A stretch of DNA of 64,000 nucleotides from contig NC_081412.1 of assembly GCF_030272615.1 (NCBI RefSeq), positions 19,505,932 through 19,569,931 of the forward strand, written 5' to 3'. The notes under the pieces were generated by a model that saw only the letters and a program-made list of their open reading frames with translations, was not told the origin of the DNA and searched no databases. A program made the translations under genes and the position numbers. How positions within the stretch are numbered: position 1 is the stretch's first letter; each line of letters opens with the position of its first letter. Shown here in pieces: positions 41,001-52,719 of this stretch. Source of the DNA: Cryptomeria japonica (Eukaryota; Streptophyta; Pinopsida; Cupressales; Cupressaceae).

Positions 41001-41285
41001 CACCAATTTCTTCATGAGAAAAAACATAGGGCTATGAAGACATACATGTATCCAATAATGGATTAGAAGATGCACCTGAATTAAATGGTTCTATTGTGTT
41101 TCCTTCGTCAACATTTATGGTCTCATTGATGTTCTCCTCTTCTAAAACGATTGTGGAACTTGAAGCTCCTTCTCTCATTCTTGATCTTCTCTCTCGTTGA
41201 CGCATTGCCTCCTTCTCCCTATTTGTTGCAATCTCCTCAGTTGTTAGAACCTTCCTTTGCCTCTTCCTACATTGATTTGATCCCA
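38092..41285 (-). pseudogene. Transposase-like gene of element A
   Basis: A single minus-strand frame aligns end to end with the intact 967-aa protein of B, without a frameshift. The start ATG is replaced by GTG at 41285 (VGSNQCRKRQRK). Nonsense codons occur at 41032 (TAG), 40609 (TAA), 39931 (TGA), 39640 (TGA) and 38260 (TAA). All candidate catalytic blocks survive: VVDFAEDYTL, WSDNCIGQFK, GHGKGEHDGVGACVKR. The C-terminal exon (38473-38092, GHVYAVVAPKD) follows an intron, as in B. Tail to tail with ORF2, with about 490 bp between the two ends. Inactive because of the stops, but structurally complete. Confidence 0.85.
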
Positions 41286-41469
41286 CGGCTACACCAAAAT
41301 TTGAATTCGAATAAATCTCCTTACCAAATCGACAATCAGAAAAACAAAGAGAATGATTAATCAAAACATTCTCTTTGCAGATCGTACCTATCAACCAATG
41401 ATTGAAAAATAATTCAATCGTTGGGATTTGTGCTTGTGGGCCAGAGTCTGGCCCAATGGATCTTTTCAA

Positions 41470-42434
41470 AAACGAGTGCCCATTTTTGAAAACGAGTGCC
41501 CATTTTTGAAACGGGCACCCGTTTTTTGAATTTAAAAAACAGGCGCCCATTTTTTAAAATTAGGGGTAGCAAACATTCCTTAGCCTTTTTTTTTTTGCTT
41601 CGGGATAGGCTTGGTCTCACCAAGCCTATGCTTGGACCTCCAAAAAAATGACTAAGGTAAAACGACATCAGATTTCTACCTTGGCCTAATTTTTTGAGGG
41701 CCTTTCTGATTGAATTTTTTGACGAAACGAAAACCCATCAGAGTTTTCAGCGTCTTGATTTCAGAAATGTAAATTTTATAGTGATAAGATTACTTTTACT
41801 ATTTTTGTATTATTTATTAATCAAAAGTGGAACCTAAACCTAAAATATCAAGGTTCATTAAAACTTTAATAACTTTTTGGTTTTTAGGATTTTAGAAAAA
41901 TAAATTATATGGCATCAATCTACATACAATTTTTTTGAATATTAAAAAAAAAAAATGAAAAATATGAAATTTTCATCAAATTATGGTGGTCATACACCCG
42001 ATGTTTTGAAAATATACTTTATTGTCAGTTAAAAATTAATAAAAAAAAATATATTCAATAAAAAAATAAGAAAAAATATTCTCATCAATATTTGGTGTCT
42101 TAGGTATCATTTCCCAGAAGGATTTGCAAAATTCATTTATTTGCATCAAAAAAGGGTGGTCGTACACATGCGTGGTATGGTCCTGAAACAGGGATTTTGA
42201 AAAATTGGTTTTTAAACATACCTACTAAAAAGGGATTTCTACCATGTGGGTATTAAAATAAATTACATATTTGAAAAGTAGACTCTGAGCACTACATTAT
42301 CTATTATTGATTTTTTTTGAGATTCAATCTCTAAGTGCATCAAATTTTGATATCAGTCGACATAAAATTTGAAAAACAGAGAAAACACTTCCACTTTTTG
42401 CCCAAAAGTGGGACTCAACTTCTTGCAGCCATCC
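41470..42434. repeat. Transposase-side terminus of A: array, ~0.87-kb spacer, terminal repeat
   Basis: The array at 41470-41554 includes AAACGGG-CA-CCCGTTT and AACGAG-TG-CCCAT. Between array and terminus is an AT-rich spacer matching, inverted, 45424-46200 of B (for example CCACTTTTTGCCC and GTACACATGCGTGGTATGG). A CGGGATAGGCTTGG block at about 41602 also recurs in B near 46220. Confidence 0.85.
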
Positions 42435-43109
42435 ATAGGAGGAAACACAGGCATGCTACTTGGGTAGGCCTCTATGAGAAGTACTTTCCACTTTAATAGT
42501 AAATTGGCAGCACATGTTTTGGCATTCTATGAATTAATGAATGATTTTATTTTTCTTAAATCGGAATGAATATTATCCTTCAATTAATGAATCTAACTAC
42601 AATTATATTTGGTTGTAATTAAATTTGTAATCATTGTTTACCTACATGTATATAGAAAAAAAGGGGGTAAGATAGTGTTAGCATTTAGGAAGACCAAAGC
42701 AATATAAATAATATTAAATATAATGTGAAATAAAAGAGGTAGAAATAAAAATTCACAACAAAACATATTGTTATTATGGTTCACCCAATGTGGGCTACAT
42801 CTAGAGAGAAATAACTATCCACTTTCTTTTTATTATCTACTCAAGAAAAAATTATGTAATCAGATGATTTTTCACATTACATATCCACTTATTTATCAAT
42901 TTCTTTTGCCATTTTACAAAATGTTGGAATTGGCCAAGATCAACAAGAAAACACCAAACTTCCATAAACCATGAGAACATAAAGACTCAAATGATCAATA
43001 TCAAAGATTTAAGTAAATTGCACATAAAGGTTTGAATATATAAGCAAGCTAGATGAGGTAGATAGGTTGGATACAACAATTGGCTAACCCTCTAAAGATG
43101 GTAGACATT
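42435..43109. repeat. Third copy of the dispersed repeat, right part
   Basis: Continues the repeat interrupted at 32238 and matches 22840-23320 (AGATCAACAAGAAAACACC, ATATAAGCAAGCTAGATG). It stops at CATT (43106-43109), where E3 begins. Confidence 0.8.
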
Positions 43110-44084
43110 GGGTGAACTCACAATAATGGTTCCCACTTTTTTGCCACTCTTGACACTGAGATGAACATTTTTAAAATAATCTTCAACTTTTGAGAACTAT
43201 AACTTTTAAACTATTAAAAATTTGAAGATGATGTAAATTAGTGATTGTAGCATTTTGTTTGTATATTCTATATACATTTTTTTCAAATTTTTTTGAAGGA
43301 TTTTTAAAAAAATTCCATCTCCCTCGAAAAGTAGTTTTTTACAACAAATTACATTTTTAAAGAGTGATGTGCCTCCCGAAACGAATAACTTTTTTTCTAT
43401 AAATGATAAAAACTCAATTCTTTCAAATCTTGGTTTGTAACATCAATATCCAGGGCTTGCATTTGGTTTGATAATGATATGTTCAATATTTTTTATTTTA
43501 TAAAGTTTTGAAGTCCGACCAGTCATAATTCAAACATAGGTTTAAGTTTGAACACATAACTTGTTCTATATATATTAAAATTTTTTTATTTTATTTTTTT
43601 TAGAAAGAAGACATCAATACCTGGGGCTTCGATATTTTTCAGATTTTTTTTGAATTAGTTTCTTATTTTTCCCAATGCGTTGAACAGAGAAATTCATGTT
43701 TGGTGAAAACCCAATTTTCCATAAAATTAAAAAAACAAGAACATAATAAATTCAAAATATAACAAAATTATACTCGTTGGAAAGCTTGCTCCGAGTACTA
43801 TCATCTAATATTTTTGGGTTATCAAGATTATTTCATTCGTGCTTTGAACCAGAGCTCCGAAGTCATAAATTCTTCAGAACTCTAAATTTTTTTGGGAGAA
43901 ACCTCTAATAGCACGGTTCGAATGAACACTGCTTCGATTGAATTGGGTTCGCCTGAACCATAAGGGGTTTGAGCGAACCCCCATTCACTTGGACCCACAG
44001 GCTTAATTTTGTCTCGTACGTTTTTGTAATGGTTAGGTTCGAACGAACCCAACCATTTTTTAACTGTCGGGTTTCGTTCGAACC
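43110..44084. repeat. Transposase-side terminus of E3: terminal repeat, spacer, motif array
   Basis: The terminal repeat is followed by about 0.8 kb of AT-rich spacer closely related to 15171-15960. Then comes the array (43914-44084) with GGTTCG-AA-TGAAC, GGGTTTG-AG-CGAACCC and GGTTCG-AA-CGAACCC. Same layout as A and B, with different motif arms. Confidence 0.8.
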
Positions 44085-44249
44085 CTGGCCGACGCAAATT
44101 TTTTTTCTTTTTTCATTTGTGGAGTCGTATAAATGTCCATATTTTTTTTCATTTTTTATCACACAAATGATTAAAATAATTTTCATTTTTGGATGAGAGA
44201 AGGCATTTGAAAATTATTTTGAGGGCAATAATTTGAAGATATTTGAAGG

Positions 44250-44365
44250 TTTTTTTAAAAGCACGAGGAACAAGAAGAGAAGGCAAAATAAGACTTCAAG
44301 GAATTATTCTCTCAAAACCGAAGAAAGATATCAAGAACAAAGAAGACAAAGATATCATGATGCAT
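44250..44365 (+). pseudogene. Candidate exon 1 of the E3 transposase
   Basis: One frame reads TRNKKRRQNKTSRNY then LKTEERYQEQRRQRYHDA, before a GTATTT donor at about 44366. This resembles the basic N-terminus of the B protein (KRTMTVDEIQAQREKEAK, HQRDRRSQRR). No ATG was found in this frame after the nearest upstream stop. The next exon lies past element B, at an acceptor near 55933 (TTATGTGCAG). Confidence 0.4.
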
Positions 44366-44369
44366 GTAT

Positions 44370-45423
44370 TTTTATTTTTATTTCTATTTAATTTTATATG
44401 TATTACTTACCAAAAATAGTGTTTATTTGTTAGTATTAATTAGTTCAATTATTTTTATCTAACATTTTTAATGAAAATTAATTTAAAAAATCTTAATTAA
44501 ATTAATTGGAAATAATAGGATTAAAAGTAATCTCGTTTTAATTGAAAAGCATAATTAATTTGAGTTAATATGTGTATTTGCAAATTTCAAATTCCATTAA
44601 CATGCTTGTTGTGTAATTGCATTTTTCTCCTATATAATTAAGTCCATTTATAATAGATAAGACCTATTAAGTCATAAAATTAATAAGACCTATTATGTCA
44701 TAATTTAGGTTCTAACTTATATATATTGAATATTTAAGACATGTACTTAATTTTATGTGATAGGTCCTTTAATATCACATAATATATCTGTCTTAAGGGG
44801 AGTTAAGTATATTAATGTGAAATGTTTTTGCATACGTGGTCATATTAATTTTAATAACAAGGCCTATTAGGACTATTACATTGATTATAGGTCTTAAATG
44901 TGACAAAAATTTATAACCTATTACATGTTGAATAATTTAGGTTCTATTTATATGACTTCACGTATGCAAAAACATCTCAGATTAGGAGGTCTATTATGCA
45001 ATAATAGATCTTAAATATACACACATGTGACAAATTATAGTCCACCTACATTATGGTCCATAACAAATTAATATGAGGTCACCTTTATCGTATGCATGCA
45101 TCAAAATATTTGTACTTTTAATTTTCAAAATTGGAATTTCTAATTTATCAAAATTTCATTTTATGTGTTATTAGTGAGAGATTAAGGTTTTCAAAATCAT
45201 CAATATTTATTTCCACATTATATGTTTATGTTTATTTGTTATTTTAGCGCAAAACAAAATTTAACCTTAACACTATACGTAAGGAATAACATAAATTAAA
45301 CGATAATAATAAACTAATTATAATTCTTCATGTGCAAATCTAGAATTAAACATCAGAAAAAATTAAATTAAAATAATTATCATCTTCTTGAAATATTAAT
45401 TACTAAACAAAATTTAACTCTAA
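44370..45423. other. Intron 1 of the E3 transposase, left part; no gene seen
   Basis: AT-rich. It ends in AACTCTAA immediately before element B. The sequence after B starts CTAACTCTAA (55682), so the intron continues there. Confidence 0.5.
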
Positions 45424-46448
45424 GGGTCAGTGCAAGAAGATGAGTCCACTTTTTGGCCAAAAAGTGGAAGTGTTTTCCCTGTTTTTCAGATTTTGTCTCA
45501 CTTGAGCTTAAATTTTGAAACACTTAGAGATTGAATCTTGAAAAAAGTCAGAAATATAAAAGATAGCTCTCTGCGTGTACTTTTCAAATATGTAATTTAT
45601 TTTAATACCCACATAATAAAAAATAACTTTTTGAATGAAGTTCTAAAAACTATGTTTTAAAAATGCCTGTTTCAGGACCATACCATGCATGTGTACGACC
45701 CACACTTTTTGACACAATTAAAATTATTTTCTCAAACCGTTTTGGGAAATGGTTTGTAACACACTGAAGATTGATGAGCATATTTTTCTGTATTTTTTTT
45801 TCAAATATTTTTTTTTTAATTAATTTTTTAATGACCGTAATTATCTTTTTAAAAATTTGACGTGTACGACCCACATAATTTGACGTAAACTTAGTATTTT
45901 TTGAATTTTTTTTTTTTTTTAAATTGAAAAGAATTTTGTGTAGATTGATGACATATAAATTTTTTTTCAAAATTCATTAAAATAAATAAGTTATTAAATT
46001 AAGAAAATTAGTTAATATTTCAAATTTATGACCCTGATTTAGTATAAATTAAATGAAAAATAGTTAAAATAATCAATTTTTAAATTAATTTACATATTTA
46101 GAATCTAGACAGTATAATCTGAAATGGGTTTCAATTTCGTATAAACTATTTCATTTCATCATATTTGTGCTTTCATTCATGGAGCTTTGAATTTGCAAGT
46201 TCATGTCTCAGGTGTGGCCATCCCAAGCCTATCCCGGGCCTAATCCTGACGCAAGTGGCGGGTTGTGAATTCAAATTTTGCATAACGGGCCCCCGTTTTA
46301 TAAACGGGGGCCCGTTTATAAAATAGGGGCCCGTTTCATTTTTTGCCCGTTGGATTTAACAACGGGCCCCCGTTTTCAAAACGGGGGCTTGTTATTTAAA
46401 TAACGGGCCCCCGTTAAAATAATGGGGGCCCGTTATTAAAATAACCGT
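45424..46448. repeat. Transposase-side terminus of B with palindrome and motif array
   Basis: A perfect 22-bp palindrome centred on TTTGGCCAAA lies at 45446-45467, just inside the terminus. After an 0.8-kb spacer, 46283-46448 holds at least six AACGGGG/CCCCGTT motifs, with centre GG or CC, in alternating orientation. The array is only about 135 bp upstream of the transposase ATG, so transposase binding there could also control its own gene (inference). Confidence 0.88.
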
Positions 46449-46583
46449 TACTGTAAAAAAAAAAATAGATTGCATCGATTTACCACACTATCATTGAAAT
46501 CCGTACTGACAAAGATTTTTTACATCATTTGGTAGTACTTTTTAATATTTTTTACGTGATTTTTTGAAGACGAGTTTGTAAAA

Positions 46584-49500
46584 ATGGGTTCTAAGCAACG
46601 TCAAAAGAAAAAAAAGAGGACAATGACAGTGGACGAAATTCAAGCACAAAGAGAGAAGGAGGCAAAACACCAAAGAGATCGAAGATCACAACGGCGGCAA
46701 TTGAATAACACTTCTGAAGCATCTAGTTCAGTGCTCGTTGTAGATGAGACCATTGAAGACATCATGATGGATGCAAGAAATGTAGAACCACACACGGGTA
46801 TGACTGTTGATGCAAATGTTGATGTGGATGCGAATCCTGGTATGTTTTTAAATCCTGATGACTATGATGCCAATCAAATTGCTGATTTAAATGAAGCTGG
46901 ATATAAATTTCATACACTAATACGAAAAGAAATAAAAATTGAAAATATTACACCACCATCTCTAAAAGAAAATGAATGTAATTTGTTTACTATTGATAGC
47001 AATGTGCTAGATAATCTTAATGGGTTAGTTTCTTGGAGACAAATTAGAACACATGCAAACAGATTATATAAACATTTTTTCTATAATAAAAAGTTAGGAT
47101 TCCAATGTCAATTAATGCTACAATTAATAAAAATGTTAAAAATGCATAAAGTCATGAAAAAAATAGGTATTTATGCAAAACCAAAAAGAAAAGATGAATC
47201 ATATAAGCAATTTGTATCTACTATTGCCAGTGCCATCGATTCTATAGGAAAAACAAGTCGATCTAAAGATAAGAATCCAGCACGTAGAGTTATAACGACT
47301 GCTATAGTTGACAAAATGATTGTTAATAAAAGAATGTTAAGTGATATAAGTGGCTATTTGAACTTACATCGTAGAACCTTGTCAAGAGCGGCCAAAAGAA
47401 GAGACACAATTGAAATTGATCCACTAAACCATTGTTGGAGTTTTAGTGGTAGACTTCAAAGCTCGGACATGAAATTAAATGATGAAACTAAACAATTAAT
47501 TACAAAATTTTGGCATGATAACACTAGAGTTTCATCAAATGTTAGAGATGTTTTAAAGTTAAGGGTGGGATCAAAAATTCGTGATCCTCATCCAAAACAT
47601 CTTCTTGACATGACTCAAACTAAATTCTTTAAAAAATTTAGTGATGAATCTGTGTTAATGAATTTACGAATCAGTCAAAGATCATTTGAAAAATGCAAAC
47701 CCTGGTATGTTAAAATCAATAAACAAAGAATATCTTGTTGTTGTAAAACTCATGTCCAGTTTCGTTACTATTATGATGTTTTTCGATATATTCATTGTAT
47801 GTTGCATGGTAATGATCTTGTGCAGGATTGTGGTGTTTATGTTCCACCTGAAACTATAAAAGATTTTATTGGAAGTTTATTTTGTAAACCACCTAATGAA
47901 CAATTATTTCTTTCCAGTTCATGCATTTATGGTCTTTGCAATTTATGTGGGAACTATTCTTCGATAGGTGAATGTTTGCATGAACATGTTTCATCTGAGT
48001 TTGGACAAAAAATGGTTGATGTTAGGAGATTTAAAAATATAGAATACCCTCTAAAGGATGGAAAGATGGGGAAACGTTTAGAATTGATTACAGAACAGAA
48101 TAGTGTGAATGCATTTATTATTGAGTTTAAAACTCATATTGTTCCAAAATATGTGAAACATTCCCAACATGCCCGATGGCTTGATGGACAGTTTCGCATA
48201 TGCAAGAACACATTTCCAATTGGAACAATAGTATCAGTTGTGGATTTTACAGAAAATTATACTCTAAAACCACAAGAGGAAACTCAATCACAATACTACA
48301 ACTCAGTGCAAGTGGCCATATTTGTGCACATTATATATAGACATGACCATGACAGTACAGAAGATAATAGAAAAATTTTGAGGGAGTATCATTTCTATGT
48401 TAGTGATAATCGATTAGACTCTTCAGAGTTTGTCCAACATTGCTTCGAGGTATTTTATGATAATCTTAATGAAAGAGAAATTGACATGAAACAACATATG
48501 ATATGGTCAGATAACTGCACTGGACAATTCAAAAATGCAAGAATGTTTTATTGGCTATGCAAAGTTCACAAGATAACCAATGTCCAACATTTATGGAGTT
48601 TTTTTGAAGCGGGACATGGTAAGGGGGAACACGATGGAGCCGGTGCCTGTATAAAAAGAGCTCTTGCTAGAGAACAATTGAAATTCGAGGATGCAGTGAA
48701 ATTCAGAGATGCTCGTGCAGTTGTAGATTGGTGCAATTCAAAGTTGTCAAAAGGATCAACTGAATACTCTGCAATTCGACGTTTCTTCTGGTTGATAGAG
48801 GAAGATAGTATTCCTATTCGGCATGATTGTAATACCATCATTGGATCAGCTAAATGGCATTCGTTTAAGAGTTCTAATTCAAACACATGGACTATATTCA
48901 CAAGGCAACTTGCTTGCTTTTGTCAGTTTTGTGTTTCCGGAGATTGGGAATTTTGTGAGAATAAAGAATGGGTTGAAGAATGGCAACAAAGATCATTGAC
49001 ACCCATAGATGCAAATGATCTGCATGAAAGAACTGATGAAGATATGGATCAAATGTTTGCATCAAATGACTATGATCACATTTCAGATCTTATACAACAA
49101 GGTAAAATTATTTTTGAAATTTGTTTTGATTTATTAAATAGTACATAAATTTATGAAATCTTACAGTGTATATTTTTGTTTTTATTTCTCATTAAATATT
49201 AAAATAAAATTGTTTTGTGCACAGGACATGTCTATGCTGTTGTTGCACCAGAGGACAATGAAGAGGGGACAGAGTATTGGTTGGCTCGATGTGTAGAGCC
49301 AAAACATAAGCTAACTACTCCTCGAGTAGATGATGATGGTTATGACTATCCAATAGGATCTGTGGTTGTTGTTGGCACTTGGCTACGCAAATATCTAACA
49401 AGAAAGAATGGATTGCCTGCATTTGAAGATTATGAATTAGAGAAAAAGATTATACATTACTCGCATTTGGTAGTGGCAACTAATATAAAATTGGATAGAT

Positions 49501-49610
49501 ATCGTGGCAGGCCTGCTAATAAACAATTATGGACTCTCTCTATGGAAGAGCACGAGACAATTATAGATGCTTTGCAAAAGAGAGAGGATGCAAATGGTAT
49601 AACGGAATGA
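46584..49610 (+). CDS. Transposase-like protein of element B, 967 aa, two exons
   Basis: Exon 1 is 46584-49101 and exon 2 is 49225-49610, with a GT...AG intron of 123 bp splitting a glycine codon; A has the same intron. ATG context AAAAATGGG is favourable. Residues 1-45 are strongly basic and helical (nuclear targeting or DNA contact). Around 385-390 is CCCKTH, and near 445-470 CNLCGN plus further Cys/His, a likely zinc-binding region. Acidic candidates are D554 (VVDFTENYTL), D643 (WSDNCTGQFK) and E682/D684 (GHGKGEHDGAGACIKR), spaced like an RNase-H-fold DDE/D transposase. The C-terminal exon (GHVYAVVAPED, IGSVVVVGTWL) looks like a small beta-rich domain. Presumed to cut and paste this element. 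Superfamily (Sola-like) is inferred. Confidence 0.88.
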
Positions 49611-50469
49611 ATCTAGTAAAATTTTGTTTCAGGTCTACCACAAGTAGAAGGCATCAATGAAAACAAAGTTATTTAAATAGACTGTTTATTTTATTTTAGA
49701 TATGTCTTCTTGATTACATTTTGTGTACAATATACATAAATGAGAGACTACTGGTCAAATTTATGAATGAGATAATTATGTTTTAATCAAGTTCTATTCA
49801 TTATATTTGTTAAATGATACTTTTTAATTTAGAATATGTTATAATTATAAGATATGTTTCGATACTTAGTTCATGATGTATGCACATGTAGTTTATCTAA
49901 TCACAAGAACTATTTAAATGAAATTCCAAAAATAAAATTACAAGTCCACATAATGCCTATAAAGTTGTTTAAGCACAACTTCCATAAATAAAATTTCAAG
50001 TCCACATAATATATAAAGTATGCGCAAAATTTCAAGTCCACATAATTTCAAGTCAATATATATGATCTAATGTGCACATAATTTCAAGTCCACATAATAT
50101 CTAATGCGCACAATACACATAAAGTATGCACATAATATATATGATCTAATCCTATTATGAAACTATCCATATATAAAGTATGTGTGTGCACGTGTAAACA
50201 AATATGTAAAGCTCGTAAAATAGTACATATCAGAGCCAAATAAACAGTAAAATTTCAAGTCCACATAATCCATATATATGTCTAGATGGTAACATGATGT
50301 TCACTCCACATAATATCTAACGTGCACAAAATATATAAAGTATGCACAAAATATATATTATCTAATCCTATTATGCAACTATCCATATATATAAAGTATG
50401 TGCACGTGTAAACAAATGTGTAAAGTCCATAAAAAAGTACATATCAAAGCCAAATAAATAGTAAAATCT
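49611..50469. other. Spacer between the convergent genes of B
   Basis: AT-rich with repeated ATTTCAAGTCCACATAAT and TATATAAAGTATG units (49930-50460). It probably holds both 3'-UTRs and polyadenylation signals. No gene. Confidence 0.6.
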
Positions 50470-52698
50470 AAGTGCTATCATCAATAACATCTTGTGGTCT
50501 CTTGTCCCCGGGACGTGGTCCAGATCCACCTGTCTCATGCTGTACAATAAAAAAATAATATTAAAATATTACTTGAAATTAACTATTAAAAGAATCATTT
50601 ATAAAAAATAGTAGAATTCGTAAATTAAGTTACAAACTTACCATATGCTCATCAGATCCTGTAGCAGTATCTCTCTTGTCCCCAGGACGTGGTCTAGATC
50701 CACCTGTCTCATGCTGTACAATAAAAAAATAATATTAAAATATTACTTGAAATTAACTATTAAAAGAATCATTTATCAAATATAGTAGAATTCATAAATT
50801 AAGTTACAAACTTACCATATGCTCATCAGATCCTGTAGCAGTATCTCTCTTGTCCCCGGGACGTGGTCCAGATCCACCTATCTCATGCTGTACAATAAAA
50901 AAATAATATTAAAATATTACTTGAAATTAACTATTAAAAGAATCATTTATCAAATATAGTAGAATTCATAAATTAAGTTACAAACTTACCATATGCTCAT
51001 CAAACCCTCTAGCAGTATCTCCTCTAGCAGTATCTTGTGCAGTATCAACACCAAATGCAGTGCTAGCTAACTCCTGTACAAGGTCAAATTCAAAGTGTCC
51101 AATTAAATCTTAAATTAAGAGTCAAAATAAGATCAAATTAAGTATTACATATTAATACCTCAAAGGATGTCGATGTGCGTTCAAATTGGCTCTGATCAAA
51201 ATTATGAGGATAACCTATCCTAATGGTAGTGTCCACCTGCATACATGCATTTAATGAAATCATATTTAGTGAACATATATATGTGTACTAAATAATTTCA
51301 AGTTAAGTTACAATATTGTAAGAGTTCATATTTAAGTTAAGAATTATAAGATACATACCATAGATGGTGTCACAATAGTCAGACCCTCTTCTCGATGTGA
51401 TGTAGAGGGTCCCTCATGACCTGAATCCTGGAGAAAGAAGCATTCAATGTATCAACATGAAAATTTATATAATATACGATGATAACATATTAACTTAAAA
51501 AGATCTAGTACAATGTCTAGATAGAAATTTATACTATACCCCATAAGCTGTGCCGAGTTGTCTTCCAGTAGATGCAATATTGACTCTAATATTAGGCGTA
51601 GTCCTTATCTACATAAACAAAATTTATTTAATGAAGTATTAGATTGTATAAAAAAAGAGATGCACTTAGTTTATACCTATATTTAATGAAGTACATAAAA
51701 AGATTGGCATGTACATGTATATATATCTATACTTGGTCAAGATGAACATCCGAGCAAAGAAAATCCATATAAGATGTCATCATACTATCATCTGTTGCAT
51801 CATGCTCATCTGGAACTGAAGTAGATCCTGCAGCAGTAGTAGGACCTACACACGTCTCATGACAACTCGAACACATATGTGGCATCCATCGAGGAGCAGA
51901 TGCCATGTGAGCAGCTTGCTCACTCAGGTTACCTGTGAGGGAAGTCAAAGCATCTAATGTCAAAATGAATGATGTATTTTGGACATCTGCAGGAATCGAT
52001 GGAGCAACAAGTGGAACTATGGGTGGATCCGGTAGGGGATTATTACTCCGTGCCCCTAATCTATGCTGTGGCATTCCACGACCAACACCCTGGAATGACT
52101 TAATATCAAAATAATTTGGTTTTTGGTTCATTACAAACTCACAGTATAATTTCTTCAAAAAATAAAAAGGGACCTTATAATTATGATGTGGTGGATAATC
52201 AAAAACCATCCACCATCTATCCCAAAAGTATCTAGCCATTTCTGGATGCACACACCACCTAATTGAAATTCTTTTCTGGTTAGGTTGCATTGGTTCTCTT
52301 GTTTTTGGGTTGGTAAAATATGGACATAAATGAGCTTTGGTTATTTTCAAATCTGTAATTTGTCTATAAGTTAAACCATCGGCATAAAAATCATGCAACT
52401 CTTGTCGTCATCTATGAAATTGATCTAATTGAGAATCAACAGATCTAACTGACTCGACAACAGTTTGCATTGATTTTGCAAACTCTACAAGATGGGGTGG
52501 CATGACTTGCTCATTTTGGATAGCAGCAATGTTTTGTTCAATCACTTGTAGGTTTTCATTAATTCGTTCTCTTAAACGAATTTCATCCAATCTAGGGGGT
52601 TGTGGTGGTGGTGGTGGTGGTGGAGGTGGAGGAGGAGGAGGAGGGGGTTGTGGTGGGGGATTTTCACCTAATAGTTCATCTATGTCAAAGACATCCAT
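50470..52698 (-). pseudogene. ORF2 of element B (unknown function), one in-frame TGA
   Basis: Starts at 52698 (MDVFDIDELLGENPPP), followed by a proline run, a helical segment, then RISIRWCVHPEMARYFW, PFYFLKKLYCEF, QKPNYFDI and the cysteine cluster HMCSSCHETC. The main exon ends near 51732. Then at least seven small exons, all phase 0, can be read to a TAG at 50470 (IRTTPNIRVNIAST..., DSGHEGPSTSH..., VDTTIRIGYPHN..., ELASTAFGVD..., three HE.GGS.PRPGDKR exons). The only break is TGA at 52408, where A has TGG. Otherwise complete, so it is barely decayed. No known family; acidic/Pro start plus zinc-like cluster would fit a DNA- or chromatin-binding accessory protein (inference). Confidence 0.75.
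50485..51000 (-). repeat. Triplicated exon-intron unit (174 bp) at the ORF2 3' end of B
   Basis: Units begin at 50501, 50675 and 50849 (CTTGTCCCC as marker), 174 bp apart and nearly identical over exon and intron. Each contributes a 24-codon exon (or its start) with intact splice sites. Sequence identity implies a recent tandem duplication. Confidence 0.93.
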
Positions 52699-52719
52699 GA
52701 TAGCAAAGAACTCCTGCAT

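Noticed and set aside
42060-45960. Large inverted repeat (42.06-42.43 against 45.43-45.96 kb) as a fold-back element
   Set aside because: It is explained by the transposase-side ends of A and B, which belong to the same family and face opposite ways.
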